The notes under the pieces: model-generated | Told to the model about the DNA's origin: nothing | The model's database searches: none | What the model saw: the letters and a program-made list of their open reading frames with translations, nothing else | In this document: piece after piece, positions 1 to 12,200 of the stretch | Numbering within the stretch: the stretch's first letter is position 1 | Layout of the letters: the number at the start of each line of letters is the position of its first letter | Origin: Apostichopus japonicus | Taxonomy: Eukaryota; Echinodermata; Holothuroidea; Aspidochirotida; Stichopodidae | DNA: 64,000 nt | NCBI RefSeq assembly: GCF_037975245.1 | Contig: NC_092562.1 | Coordinates: forward strand, 26,089,054 to 26,153,053 | Direction of reading: 5' to 3' | Translations under genes and position numbers: made by a program

Positions 1-956
1 GACAGATACAGAATTCTTCAGGCTTATTAATGTTATCCTATGCAGACGACACATACAGAATCCCGCAGGCTTAGACGACAAATACAGAATCCTGTAGGCT
101 TAGTAATGTTATCCTTAGCAGACGACAAATACAGAATCCTGCAGGCTTAGTAACGTTATCCTTAGCAGACGACAGATACAGAATCTTACAGGCTTAGTAA
201 TGTTATCCTATGCATACGACAAATACAGAATCATGCAGGCTTAGTAATGTTATCCTTTGCAGACGAAAAATACAGAATCCTGCAGGCTTAGTAATATTAT
301 CCTTAGCAGACGACAGATACAGAATTCTTCAGGCTTATTAATGTTATCCTATGCAGACGACACATACAGGATCCCGCAGGCTTAGACGACAAATACAGAA
401 TCATGCAGGCTTAGTAATGTTATCATTAGCAGACAACAAATACAGAGTCCTGCAGGCTTAGTAATGTTATCCTTAGCAGACGACAAATACACAATCCCAC
501 AGGCTTAGTAATGTTATCCTAGGCAGACGACAAATACAGAATCCTGCAGGCTTAGTAATGTTATCCTATGCAGACGTCAGATTACATAATCCTGCAGCCT
601 TAGTAATGCTATCCTTAGCAGACGACAAATACAGAATCATGCAGGCTTAGTAATGTTATCCTTAGCAGACGACAGATACAGAATCATGCAGGCTTAGTAA
701 TGTTATCCTATGCAGACTACAAATACACAATCCCACAGGCTTAGTAATGTTATCCTAGGCAGACGACAAATACAGAATCCTGCAGGCTTAGTAATGTTAT
801 CCTATGCAGACGTCAGATTACATAATCCTGCAGCCTTAGTAATGCTATCCTTAGCAGACGACAAATACAGAATCATGCAGGCTTAGTAATGTTATCCTTA
901 GCAGACGACAGATACAGAATCATGCAGGCTTAGTAATGTTATCCTTAGCAGACGAA
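1..956. repeat. Minisatellite, ~47-bp unit, with higher-order structure
   Basis: About 20 tandem copies of a ~47-bp unit built around CAGGCTTAGTAATGTTATCC. Units vary at a few positions and some are shortened to ~25 bp (for example near 50-75). A block of five units starting at 485 recurs at 721, a 236-bp period. The block starting at position 1 recurs at 312. The array probably continues left of the window. It ends abruptly near 956 in non-repetitive DNA. No coding capacity is seen. Confidence 0.95.
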
Positions 957-2276
957 GTCAAATAGTCACACTGAATTGAAGAACATTTTGTTAATTGAAT
1001 GCGCGTTTAAGTGATGTGTAGTATGCATTCCATGATGGGAATATTATTCAAGTTTGAAACATGGCAGTCGAAGCAAAATGCCGCTATTCATGTCTTGTAA
1101 GTTGAGCGTAGTTAATTTTTCCTTCTTTGTTCTGCGTTGCAAGATACTCTTCCTTAATTGGTAAAAAAATGTAGAATTTTTTCTACTGATTCTTGTGTTC
1201 ATGTGACGTAAATGATGACGCCATATATTATATTCAGGACGACTACTTGTTCACTACAATATATAGTTTTTATGAGTAGCAACGATTGTCAAAAAAATAA
1301 ATGTGTTTTACATTCCTTTCTAACATTCCTTTTTAAACAAAAATGTTTAGACGGTAATCGATAAAGTTATGCCAGTTTGAATCGAATTATTAATGGTCGC
1401 TTAATTAGCAATGTTTGAGTTTAACCGACATATATTTCAACAATAATCGGTGTAACATTGCTGCAGATATTAGAGAAGACATAAAAAAATACTTATTTAA
1501 GAATTTATTATGACAATACTTACATAAGGTAAGCCATGAAGAAGGTAAAATTAGCTTGCCATTACAGAGATTTTAAATCTTGAACCAATGATGAAGATGT
1601 TAAGTTTTTTAACCGAGATTTACTAGTAATCATAAATTGCCATGTTTAAGTATTTCGGGTCCTTACAGGCAAGCTAACTTTGTATATGAAATCAGTTATG
1701 TATGGATATAGCTTGTGATTCATTAGATGACGAAGCCAATACTCCGATCGAACCTGCTCTCATTTTCATAGATTTGGTTTTCCTAGCAAAAACAAACTAC
1801 CAACATTCATCTTGTTTCATGTCTAAAACAGGGAATCAAATCGATTGGCCTACAAAACAAATTTGCTCTCCGGTCAGTTGGTGCAAATAAACTGCTTTTA
1901 TCACCATGTGGTTTGACGAACGGTGGAAAAACCAATACTTACATTATGGAAGATCGGTATACAGCTGTATATTTTGTACGCAGCATGTGTTATAGCAGTA
2001 GTAATGCAGTTTAACTTGGGGGCAATTTGACGATTTCGAATCCAGGTCAATTAAGATTTGTTTGACCTGATGACAGCTCGATCAACGCTAATGCTCCATA
2101 AAACGACTGTCGACAAGTTCACTGCGCACATACACGGTAACCATGGGAACAGCCTCGTTGTTCCACAGCATGAGTCTTAAATCTTGTCAGAATTTTCACC
2201 TGGACAAGCTATTGAGAATCATGATTATACAAGGTACATGACAATGGCTATAGTTTTTTATTCCCTATTTACAAAA
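957..2276. other. Non-coding AT-rich DNA, nothing recognised
   Basis: No exon with credible splice sites, RNA gene or transposon end was seen. The only open frame of note, 62 codons at 1702-1890, has no flanking splice signals and no recognisable motif. Confidence 0.5.
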
Positions 2277-2800
2277 CTTGTCAGACGACCAGTTAAGCAT
2301 GTGCAGACAGCAAACGATAAAATTGCTCCCGTTAAAAACACTAAATAAACTTGACACTGGCAGACAGCCATAGATATATTTGTTCCTGTCAAACGAACTA
2401 GGTAAACTTGACATTACCGGACAGCCTTAGCTAACCTTGGTCCTGTCAAACAAACAAGGTTAACTTGATATTGCCAGCAGGCAACCATTAGGTAATCTTG
2501 ACCGTGTCAGACAATCTAGGTAAGTGGAAATTGCCAGAAAGCAAAAAGTAAACTTGAGCCTGTCAAACAGACTAGGTAATATTGACATTTCCAGAAATCC
2601 ATATGGATAATCTTGACCGTGTCAGACAGACTATGGGCTAGGTAAGCTTGGGTGTGTCAGACATACTTTAGGTAAGTTTGAATGTGCAAGACAATCAAAT
2701 GTAACTTTGACCCTGTCAGACAGCCATTGGTAAATTTTGCACACGTGACCCTGTCAGAAAGACTATAGTTAAACTTGATCCTGTTCGTCAGCTATTGATA
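2277..2800. repeat. Degenerate tandem repeat, ~55-60-bp unit
   Basis: A motif of the form AGGTAAACTTGACATTGCC, then AGACAGCC, then a GTAA-cTTGacC-TGTCA stretch recurs about nine times with many substitutions and indels. The key words CCTGTCAGACAG, GGTAA and CTTGAC return in order. It is an old, decayed minisatellite, unrelated in sequence to the array at 1-956. Confidence 0.75.
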
Positions 2801-5800
2801 AACTAGATCACTAAATAACAGCATCGACAAAGGTTTATCTCCGTTGTAAATCAGAAACACTTACATGAGTGTAAGAACATTAATGATATAGCTTTGACAA
2901 CACGTATCTTTCCTGTCAAACTCATATAATGACGCCTTTGGCGTTCCCTAGTTTATTTTACGTGTGTGTTTGTGTGTGTGTGTGTGCGTTTTGCATATTG
3001 GTCGTACATCATACCTTAAAACACGCCGATATTACTCCTGATATAAAATGCACACTCCCTATATGAATCTATTAAGTCATGAAAATACACTTAATGACCG
3101 AGAATATTTCAATGCATTCCATCTCATAGCAATAAAAGTGTAATGATACATCTTGACAGGTGCCCTTGGATAAACATAAGTTTGTAAATAATTATTACTT
3201 CAAACAATTCTTTCACATATATACCACTGTTAAATCAAATTTAAAATCAATTAAGGTAGTGTGCTAAACGACGTTGTACTATATCGTGTGTGCATTAAAG
3301 TATAGAGAGGTATACGTCATATAGCGGATGGTTGAACCCAGACCTTCTGTGCTTTGCAACATACAGGCAAAAGTACTTTTGATACATGTGACAATGTTTT
3401 TTTTCTTTAACCAACTATAATTGTTTACGTTTAGACAATGGTTGAGAATAAAACTGGTACCTTACAGACAATAATAAATAATACCCAATTCTTATATAGC
3501 GCATGACACACTAAAAGTATGGTGGCGCTGAGAAACAGAGGACAGATAACAGAGGATAAAACTATAACAGTGGGAATAATTGAATCTAATATGCTTAAAA
3601 AATAGATACAGACTCATCCCCTTTAACTTGGCGAGTCAGATTATTCCACAGAAAGCCTAAACTTGTGAAAGCTGCGGGGAAAAATGAAGGAAAGACTGGA
3701 CGATGGATATTGACTTAGTGGTTGCATTATGAGGAAAATGTAAAACCATATGTAGTAGAACGCAGGAGGCAAATAGTAGTGTATGCCTACCTGTGAACAA
3801 GACGTATGTTGGTGAGGGCACGGCCATGGGGTACATTTGAAAATCGGCCATGGGTAGCTGAAGCCGATCTTCCCGCAGGGGAGTCGGGTGGGGGAAAATA
3901 TATATATACGTGAAATGGTGCATTATGTAGCACACTTAGGCTACACAATTTATGTTGGTCTTTAATTAGGTATACAAGCAAGGTGGTGCTAATATTTACT
4001 TTTAATTTTGTATTGTGTGGCTGTAAAGGAGCGAGGGGAGGGGGAGGGGATGGGGGGGGAACCTCACACACCCCTGTCATCGCGCCTGAACATTATTTAT
4101 CTCAAGTTAATTTCTCTACTACTGATACTCTTATAAGTATATTTCGTGACAAACTGTTTCGAACATTTTTTTTTCACCCTTAAATACTCAGACAATACCA
4201 CGTTATAGGAGCTCACGGTCCAAATTGTAACCATAGAATTCAATTTTCGACGGTAAAACCTTCCTATCGAGAATTATTCTCTCTTTTTGTCTTCGTCAAA
4301 TATTATGAGTGCTCCCGCAGGTTTTTGGAGGCGAACGGGATATATGCACAATCGAAGTGTTTATAACACCTGGCTAAACTATAACAACATCAGAACACAT
4401 CTCTATTAGAATCGAGTGGTTAGCACATGCTTTGTTGTATATCTTCTCGCGTACGGCTACAGCTACCTATATGGAAACATTTATATCCACAGAGACAACT
4501 TAAACAAGAGCAACATTGCATAAGGGTTGTTTTATGCAATCGTTTCAAGTTGAATTTTGTTTCAGTTGTATGTTATACTCAGATTCTCTTACGTCTATAT
4601 CATTCACTGTTCTATAATAAACCTATCGTTTCATCGGAGACAGGAACCGCTGTTTGTGAATTTTTGTCGGTTTTGAAAATTCCCACCGGTAGATAAGAGT
4701 GAAGCTGAAGATTCCCAACGGTACGGTTCGCGGATTGAGTTAGCGTCGACGGCCATGCTTCAGAATAAGATTGGCTTATCTTTGCTTCTCTCCTTTAAGC
4801 TTTTTAGTACTTGTCAAATGCTTAAGCACTAGATTATTGACATGAAAAGAAAAAAAAAGAAAAAAAAATCTCGATTTGGAGTGTTCGTGTTGGAAAAAGG
4901 GAATTCTAACGGCTACTGCGAAAAGAGCCAGTGCGCATGCTCAACTTATTAAACAGGACATTGTAACGAAACGTAACAATTCAGATTCACAATTAATATG
5001 ATTATGGGATTGACTGCGATGTTTTATTTTCATCACATTTTCTCAACAAGTAGCGGTAAAATTGGTTGTCTTTCGTGTTTTTTCGGTGTTTCTGGTTTGT
5101 GAGAAAATTGTAGAAATAACTATAGTTTATCCACAGTGTGTCATACGTTGGTGGGGTATCAAAAACTGGAAACACAGTGGTAACAAAGGTCAATTAATAC
5201 AGCTGCATAATACTGTAATGTGTCGGCAGAACGTTGCTTAAATTTGCTACAGGTTTTGCAAATGTATAGCATATAGATATAAATAGCCTAATGTCCAAGT
5301 TTTTTAAAATCATCACTGTTTGCGTTTCTCACCGTTATGTATTTATAAGTGAAATAAACCGTGATTTTCCTTAATAGGAATAACTGTAAACACATATACA
5401 TCCACAATTTCTCTCCAAAACTATGGTTTCTTTTTCTTTTTTCTTGAATGATTAGTTTTAATGTTCAGTATAAACGCTTTGTAATACAGTCATTGCGCTC
5501 AAAAGTGTATATGTTTGACACTAGGGAACTCTGCCAAATCAACTCGTTCATAATAACGCACCGTTATGATTACCTGGTGTCATCTTCGAGGATGTAAGAG
5601 GATCGGGGTTGATCCTGGTGGATCAAGTTGTTTGTTTGGTTTCCATGTTCAGGGTCTACTATTGGGCGACTTTCTTTAAAGAGTGTGAATGATTATGATT
5701 CTGGTTTACAACGTCAGGTTTTGTAATACAACACGGTTGTCAGCTATAATCTCTCAAACGTAGAGAGTCTGCCTCTTGTGCTTTTCTGTTAATACCAGAG

Positions 5801-6401
5801 GAGACGAAATAGGGTACAACTTGGCGTGGGTGAGGCCTGGGAGGGGGTGGGGGGGGGGGGGGTTAGGGCCCAAACGTCGAAGGGCAGTAGGATATGTGAC
5901 TTTCATTTTGAGGGCGGTAAACCGAAAACTAAAAATGTTCGATACTGATGGATTCTCTCTGAATTTTGTATCACAAATTCTAGTATTTGAATAGTTATCA
6001 TGAAAACGGCGTTATACCAATAAAAATATTTATTTCATCTTCCAACAGAAGGGTACTTTTTAAATAACAAAATAAGACACTTTGTTAATTTCAAAAATAT
6101 TATTGCTTTATTAAATGGAGCATGTTTTAAGTTTTCATGAAACTGAGGGAAGGGAACGTAACCCTCATTTCCATCGTCCCTGGTTAAAACTTCTACATTG
6201 CTTTGCAAAGAAACCGTTAAGTTCCCGTCCCTTGGCAAAACATTATTCTCATGATCACTGCCGGGTGGCGGCTGAAAGTATAGTCTATTAGTTCATATAA
6301 AGTTATGTTTTATTAACCTTGGGTGACTGTTAATTCTAACAAAGTAAACGTCACTTCCACTAATCCATCCTCCTGTTCCCTGTCTTTTCTCTTTGGGACA
6401 G
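2801..6401. other. Non-coding region before the GPCR-like exon
   Basis: Contains a short TG run (2968-2988), a purine-rich G run at 4029-4056, an A-rich stretch at 4845-4868 and a G14 run at 5846-5862. If the gene at 6402 has upstream exons, none could be identified here. Confidence 0.45.
5577..5690 (+). repeat. Dispersed repeat family D1, copy
   Basis: Contains GGTGGATCAAGTTGTTTGTT followed by a GG-GACTTTCTTT end. Related segments lie at 28228-28330 (-), 28372-28471 (-) and 30095-30215 (+). The family shares the words GAGAGTGGATCAAG, TTTCGTGCCCAGG and TTGGGTGACTTTTCT. The class is unknown; no tRNA-type A or B box or terminal inverted repeat was seen. Confidence 0.55.
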
Positions 6402-6829
6402 ATTCGTATTATATCCAACGTATCCGGCCGGCAGGAGAATTTGTGGGCTGATTTGGCGGCGATGCAACAAGCAGAATACTACCCTATTTGTCTTCCTATC
6501 ATATACGTCCTCTTCCATAAGCAGCTTTGGATACGTATAACACTATACAAGAAGAGACGTCACCAGTTACCGATCAGAAGCTTGCAACCTCTTGAATCAG
6601 GGAGAAGTATTCAAGAAATTCAGAGGTACCGAAGGTACAACCATTCAAACCACGTGGCCGGATCTTGGAGTAATCACGTGAACCATAAGAGTACACCTAA
6701 CAACTCCTCCGAATCGAACCATGTAAACAGTATATCCTCAAATGACGATGACGGAGAACCGACTGCAAGAAAGAAGTTGGTGTTCCCAGGAAGGGTCTTT
6801 CATGCTGCTGAATCCATGTATTTACCAGA
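6402..6829 (+). CDS. Penultimate coding exon of a putative rhodopsin-type GPCR
   Basis: The exon follows a polypyrimidine acceptor (CTTTGGGACAG) and ends at a GTGAGT donor. It is 142 codons plus 2 nt. Residues 1-35 could be transmembrane helix 7 and helix 8: a hydrophobic stretch contains CLPIIYVLFHKQLW, where LPIIY sits where rhodopsin-family receptors have NPxxY and FHKQLW resembles the helix-8 start. A basic KKRR cluster and a polar Ser/Asn/His-rich tail follow, as in a cytoplasmic C-terminus. The splice phase (2) matches the exon at 23024 exactly, giving 226 residues in the window. The exons for TM1-6 should lie left of the window. The receptor subfamily was not recognised. The GPCR reading is an inference from one helix, but the reality of the exon is better supported by the phase match. 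Confidence 0.6.
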
Positions 6830-7594
6830 GTGAGTCATTATTATTATTATTCATTTCTGTCTATGTCAGGGTTTCCCTAACTTAACTCCCCCCCCCCCCC
6901 CACTGCACGAACCCCCTGTGGATGTCAGAGTTGTCCACGAACCCCCAACTTTTTGATACACTATCTGAGTCATTATTATACTACAATACGCATAGCAGTG
7001 CTTCGTAAAAGACAGTGGCGGAGAAACAGGGGGGGGGGGGTTGGGGGGGTTTTAACCCCCCCACTTTTTGAAGAGGGGGGGGTTGGCCTACACAATCAAC
7101 CCCCCTAGTTTTAGCCAGTAATGTTCTGTTATAGCCTATGTTATGTGCTCCAAATGGCATAATAAATCAAATTATTGAATTTGAAATTGTTAAAGTCATT
7201 TCAACCTTTTACCTGGTAGGCTACATCAACAATTAACGACCGAAAACCGAGTTAGAATTGACCCACACATTATTTCTAGCCCCTTTCCCCCACCTTGCGC
7301 ACTGGAACTTGTAGCTCATAGCGCTAACTTTACCCCACAACAGACATACACAAAATAACGTTTTGTTGCTGTTGAATAGCTTTGGAACTGTATACACTTG
7401 CCAACCTCAACGAGGTGAAGGAAGGAAAAGAAAAAGAAGAAAGAGAGAAAAGGATGAAGTAGAAAATACGGCAAGAAAACGGGAAGAGAAAGAGGAACAG
7501 TGACAAAATTATTAGAATTTGTAAAGCAAACAGCAGATATCACATCATATCAGTGAGCATGAAAATGGCGTTCCACGATAAACAGCCTCCAAAC

Positions 7595-8152
7595 CATGGG
7601 CGCAGATCCTGGTGAAGACAGCGGGACGCGTCCCCACCAACTTTTTCAGTAGTGGGGACATGATATACCGTGTCCCCACCAATTTGTCTTGACCAATAGC
7701 TGCATTTCAAGTTCCCCTGTATTGAACTTTGGCGCAGTTTGATCCAGCATTGTGCAAATGACATGCAGCAGTTCTCATTTTATTGTATTTTATCCACAGT
7801 TGTTAAATATAGGACGGACATCGCATTTGCGGCAGTCTATATTTGTTTTCTGGGAGAGGACCCCAGACCCATCGTATATACAAAAGTCTACTTGGATTAT
7901 TTGTCCCCTGATTTTCTTTCTGCAGACGCCCATGTATTTCTCCAAACTAAATTTCTAAGCCATGAGATCTAAAACTTAAGGAGGTTTAGGAGCATCATTA
8001 GGTCTGGGAAGTGTTATTTCCGGCGATCTGGGAGGTATATTTGCCCAAAAAAATCGTACGCTACGCGCGAACCCATGGTCGCGCTCCGCTTAGATAGTAT
8101 CAGAGAGCATACACGCGTCCCCTCCATTATCCAAGACTGATCTGCGCCCATG
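7595..8152. mobile_element. Innermost 558-bp hAT-like MITE
   Basis: A perfect 14-bp terminal inverted repeat CATGGGCGCAGATC opens and closes the element. The flanks are CTCCAAAC (7587-7594) and CTCAAAAC (8153-8160), matching at 7 of 8 positions. It carries one copy of the GCGCTCCGCTTAGATAGT cassette (8003-8098). No transposase is seen. By position it is the youngest insertion in the nest. Confidence 0.82.
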
Positions 8153-8821
8153 CTCAAAACTGTCGATGTGTGTAGTGTTCGGTTTTGGAAATATCTGGTA
8201 TATTTTTATTTCCTTCAACGAATTTTTTTAATTGCCGTCTGAATTTTCGAAAATTCCCTAACCAACATTCTTCATCATACTTCATCATACTCGTGCAATT
8301 TTGACCCGTCTGTTATGGTTTGAAGGAGGTTTTTCTATATCGGTTGTCCATAGATGATATTTTGTGCAACATTATGGGTATGTTTTGAAGTGAATTCCGC
8401 GATGAAGAATCACCTACAAAAGCAATGATACACAGGATATGTGATGAAGTCGAACATGATGTGTGACTGGTGACAATCTTCAAAAAGGTTATAGATGAGA
8501 AAAATGTATTTGGGAAATACTTGGTTCTCAGGCAAAAGTGTACATATGGTTGGTCAGTTTCAAGCCCGAGAAGTGCCATTTCCGGTGATCTGGGGGTACC
8601 AAAACCAGAAATTTGCTTGTACGCTGCGCGCCAACCAATGTTGGCGCTCCGCTTAGATAGTAATGCGCGCCCCCGGGTTAGAAAATCCTGCATACGCCCC
8701 TGGTTAAATGCAGCTTTTCAGGGCTTGGGCAGTGCCATTTACTGCAATCTGGGAGGCAATATTTGCCAAAAGATTCTTGTGCACTTCGCGCCAACTTATG
8801 GTGGCGCTCCACTTAGATAGT
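8003..8821 (+). repeat. Three copies of a ~100-bp cassette ending GCTTAGATAGT
   Basis: Copies lie at 8003-8098, 8561-8661 and 8724-8821. Each begins with an AAGTG-CATTTCCGG-GATCTGGG block and ends in CGCTCCGCTTAGATAGT (CACTTAGATAGT in the third). Before the end lies a short palindrome of the type GCGCCAAC-N4-GTTGGCGC. A fourth copy, inverted, is at 56237-56328 in another hAT-like element. The first copy is inside the innermost element and the other two are in the middle one, so the module is shared by different transposons. Confidence 0.8.
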
Positions 8822-9270
8822 GAGCCAGCAGTTATGACTTTTTATTTCATCAATGGCCTGCAACCCCCCACTTCTGACAAGAAATCTCCGCCACTGGTAA
8901 AAGACCAAGTTCATAGTGTAATATTGTAATGGAAAAATAGAGATGAACAAATATTTAATTGGAAACTTCAAGATCAGATCACGAATTGTATCACGCATCG
9001 ATCTCCCATCACACACGATGAGACGGATGCTCCTGTGTTTTTATCACGGTACGGTACTACTATGGCAACATATGCGTATGGAACGCGAAAAGAGTTTGTC
9101 GAAAGGGACGACTTTTGTACATTAATAAATTATATGATATATCAGATTTTAATTTAACAAAACGTACTCTATAGTTTTGACTTTCAGAAACGTCTCACGA
9201 ACCCACTGGGATGGACTCACGCACCCCCTGAGAGTTCATGCACCCCAGTTAGGGAACCCCTGGTCTATGT

Positions 9271-12200
9271 AATATTCACTGCAATCTCTACTGTCAAACT
9301 ATGTCACGAGGCCTTTGGAATTTTACGAGTTTTGATGGGAAAATGAAAAAAAAAATATCTGAAAATGACCCAAAAAAGTGGCTATATCCCCAATGAAAGT
9401 CATTCAAGTATTTTGTCCCCCTGGACATAGAATTGTTAAAGTCAACATGACCCTCCATCATTCATGTGACTGTACATACACAGTAAATATAGGTATGGCT
9501 TGTAAATCAACACGAATATTTCCTCCCATATTCGGCAAAAATCCGGGGCGTGTGCATCTGCGACTTCCAGAGGGCCCATTAGAGGCCCCGAGGCCCTCTA
9601 GAGACACCTTATACGCTATAGGCATATCGGATATATTATGTGTGTGTCCTTTTTCATTCTTTGGTTAACGTTTCCAACCAAGGTATTTGAGGTCACATCA
9701 CCGGAAATGTCGACGTGCGTCCGTGCTAAAATCGATCACGATTGGACGAAACTTATATAGTCTCTGTTTACTATCTGTATTGGTAATAAACCATGCATCT
9801 AAGACAATAACGTTACGTCACAACCTTACAACATCTCTGACCGTATGTCGCTTCTGTCCGCTCTATGTATCGTGTAGACTAAAAACGAAAAATGATCCCC
9901 ATAAAAATGAAACGATATTAACAGACTTCTGGATTTATTTATTATGGGAAAATAAGAAAATACCTCAAGAAAAAAGAAGTATAAAAAAGAGGAAAAAAAA
10001 TACTTAAGGAAAATGATGGATTAACAGTATGATAGGCAACTCAAGGGGAATTACCTAAAGCAGTTTAAATTAAGCAGATAATACTTTGCAAGGAAACTAC
10101 ATTATGTATGCAAAGCGGAATATATTATCATGCTCATGCAAGAATGTTATAATATGAACGCGTGCTGTAGGGAATCTATACATGTTGTCTTAAAGTGTTC
10201 AAAATTCCTGCTAATGATTCGCAAATCTTCCTCATTTTGGGTTCATTGTCACCGTTGCCAGGCAACTTAAACTTTTAAGCGCAACGGTATACTCACACCT
10301 TTAGGTCCAGCCAAGAGGGTTAAGTTGATAAATTTGGCACGTTGTATGGAAGGAATCGATTTATTCTCCGGAAGATGTTTGTATATGAGTTAAGCCTTAT
10401 ATATAGACATATATGTTCTTTACTTATGTGAACATTATAATGTACTTAATGTGTTTCCATCTGGCAATATCCATAGTATTTGAACAGCTAATAAACTATA
10501 TTCTTTCCTCAAAAAATACCTTAGTTCAGTTTCTATACATCGGACATAAAATGTTACACTAAGTTATTATGAAGAAAAGTGCATCTCTCCATTTTATAAA
10601 TTATTATTATCATTATAACTTTGTGTTAACCCACAAGAATAGTAGTCAACACGTTTGACTCCAAAGGTTAAGAATGGTGATTGCTTTATGATCCGGCTTA
10701 CAATGAAACCCGCAAATGTGCAGTTTACCAAAAAGTACGCTTCCCGCTTCCGCTCCCTTTACTAACAGAACCAAGTACTCCGACCTATAAAATTCGCCCC
10801 TCCACCTTTTCCCACCACATGTAAACCTCTTAACATTATACACAGTTTCATAGTTCTAATGGCAATCCATGTCCATCGTACGTGGAATCTTCTTGGCCTG
10901 TTGGCCTTAACAACCGATTTCGGTGACCAATTATCTCAAATCCGGAAAGTTTATTATACTATGCCAGAATTTACAGTCAAACCATGCACCGAAGCTCTTA
11001 TAAGAATGGTCTCCGTGAGATAAGAACCCCTATGGATATCTATTGCGTGATATACAGGTGATACATCTGTATAAAATTTATGATCAATAAGAAGAAAGGA
11101 AAGGGAAAAAAACTCAAGCAGCCCTCAATGCATGACTTAATGCATCACTTTTAATCTTAGGGCCTCATCAATCCCCTGCGGGGCGGAATTCATTCATGCC
11201 GTGTCTTCGTACATAGCTTTAATCATCCATTGCTCACTGGCACTCTCTCACTCTCTCTAAATCTATACACGGTGTACTCCTTCAACCCCCCTTTGGGGTT
11301 ACAAAACGGCCGATCGGCCGATTCAAATGTTTTGCAATTTATAGTATTGATTTTGGCTGAAAAGGAGCTTAACATCCGGATTTCTTTTAGAGAAGAAAAA
11401 TACAACTAAACAAAAGAAATATAAAACTTGCCAGAAGCGAGGATGTACTAAAACTTTACGAGACTTGTGTAGAAAAAAGAAGAAGAAAAAAGGGAAGCCA
11501 ATATCGTACTTATTTCTATGGAAGACGATGGCATACGCACAAACCAAATACATTGGGGTTTTTCATTTACAAATAAACCGTTAGTATTACTTTAATATCA
11601 GATAAAAGTTGCATAAGGCTAGGCCTATTCGAAGCTATTGCATCGAGGGCATACGAATAAGAGGTAAAATGGAAGGAAGGGGGTGTAGGCTGTTACCGCA
11701 TGTTTTTCGTCGTGCAACGTATACGGAGAGTTATGTCACTTTGAGTTACGGTGAACTTATGAATCTTTGTACAAACATTTTGTTCATGCGAACTACTTCT
11801 GCCACTTTCAATAGTAACAATAACACCACCAACTATAACAACAACAATATTAATAACAATAACGAGAAAAATATACAACGACGTCTCCTTTATGTAAGAG
11901 AAATAATAACTGTGAGGTTGTTAACCTGTTGAGGCTCTTTCAGAATTTTTCCAAAAAAGTATCTGCTTATATCGTGCAGTTGTTCTTCGTATGTGCATTA
12001 CGCATGCGCACTTTGCGTTTTGTTGCTTGGTTATATCAATTTTGTTACACACAAACCCAGGTTTAACAAAACACGTTCTGACTGATCAAATATATCAGAT
12101 TTTATAGTATTGTATCTAAATTTACTTTCGCTAGTTTAACAATAATTACGGATTCCATTTAATTATGGCATCATCGTTTTGTTGCCTAGACACTTCGTTA

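Larger units (their letters stand above)
7013..8896. mobile_element. Middle hAT-like element, inserted in the outer one
   Basis: Terminal inverted repeats CAGTGGCGGAGA / TCTCCGCCACTG. Exact 8-bp target duplication GTAAAAGA at 7005-7012 and 8897-8904. The inside has long G and C runs near the left end and two copies of a ~100-bp cassette (8561-8661, 8724-8821). No transposase frame is visible. It is itself interrupted by the element at 7595-8152. An isolated hAT-like right end, CATACGCCCCTG, near 8690-8702 may mark another, undelimited insertion. Confidence 0.9.
6867..9262. mobile_element. Outer hAT-like element of a three-level nest
   Basis: The ends are near-perfect inverted repeats: left CAGGGTTTCCCTAACT, right (reverse complement) CAGGGGTTCCCTAACT. 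The flanks carry an exact 8-bp direct repeat GTCTATGT at 6859-6866 and 9263-9270. CAGG-type termini with 8-bp duplications are diagnostic of the hAT superfamily. Removing the inner element (7013-8896) and its duplication leaves ~504 bp with no coding capacity, so it was a non-autonomous copy. It lies 37 bp downstream of the donor at 6829, inside the intron. Confidence 0.9.

Noticed and set aside
1-956. CRISPR-like array
   Set aside because: Units are contiguous variants of one sequence with no unique spacers, and the window is eukaryotic. It is a minisatellite.
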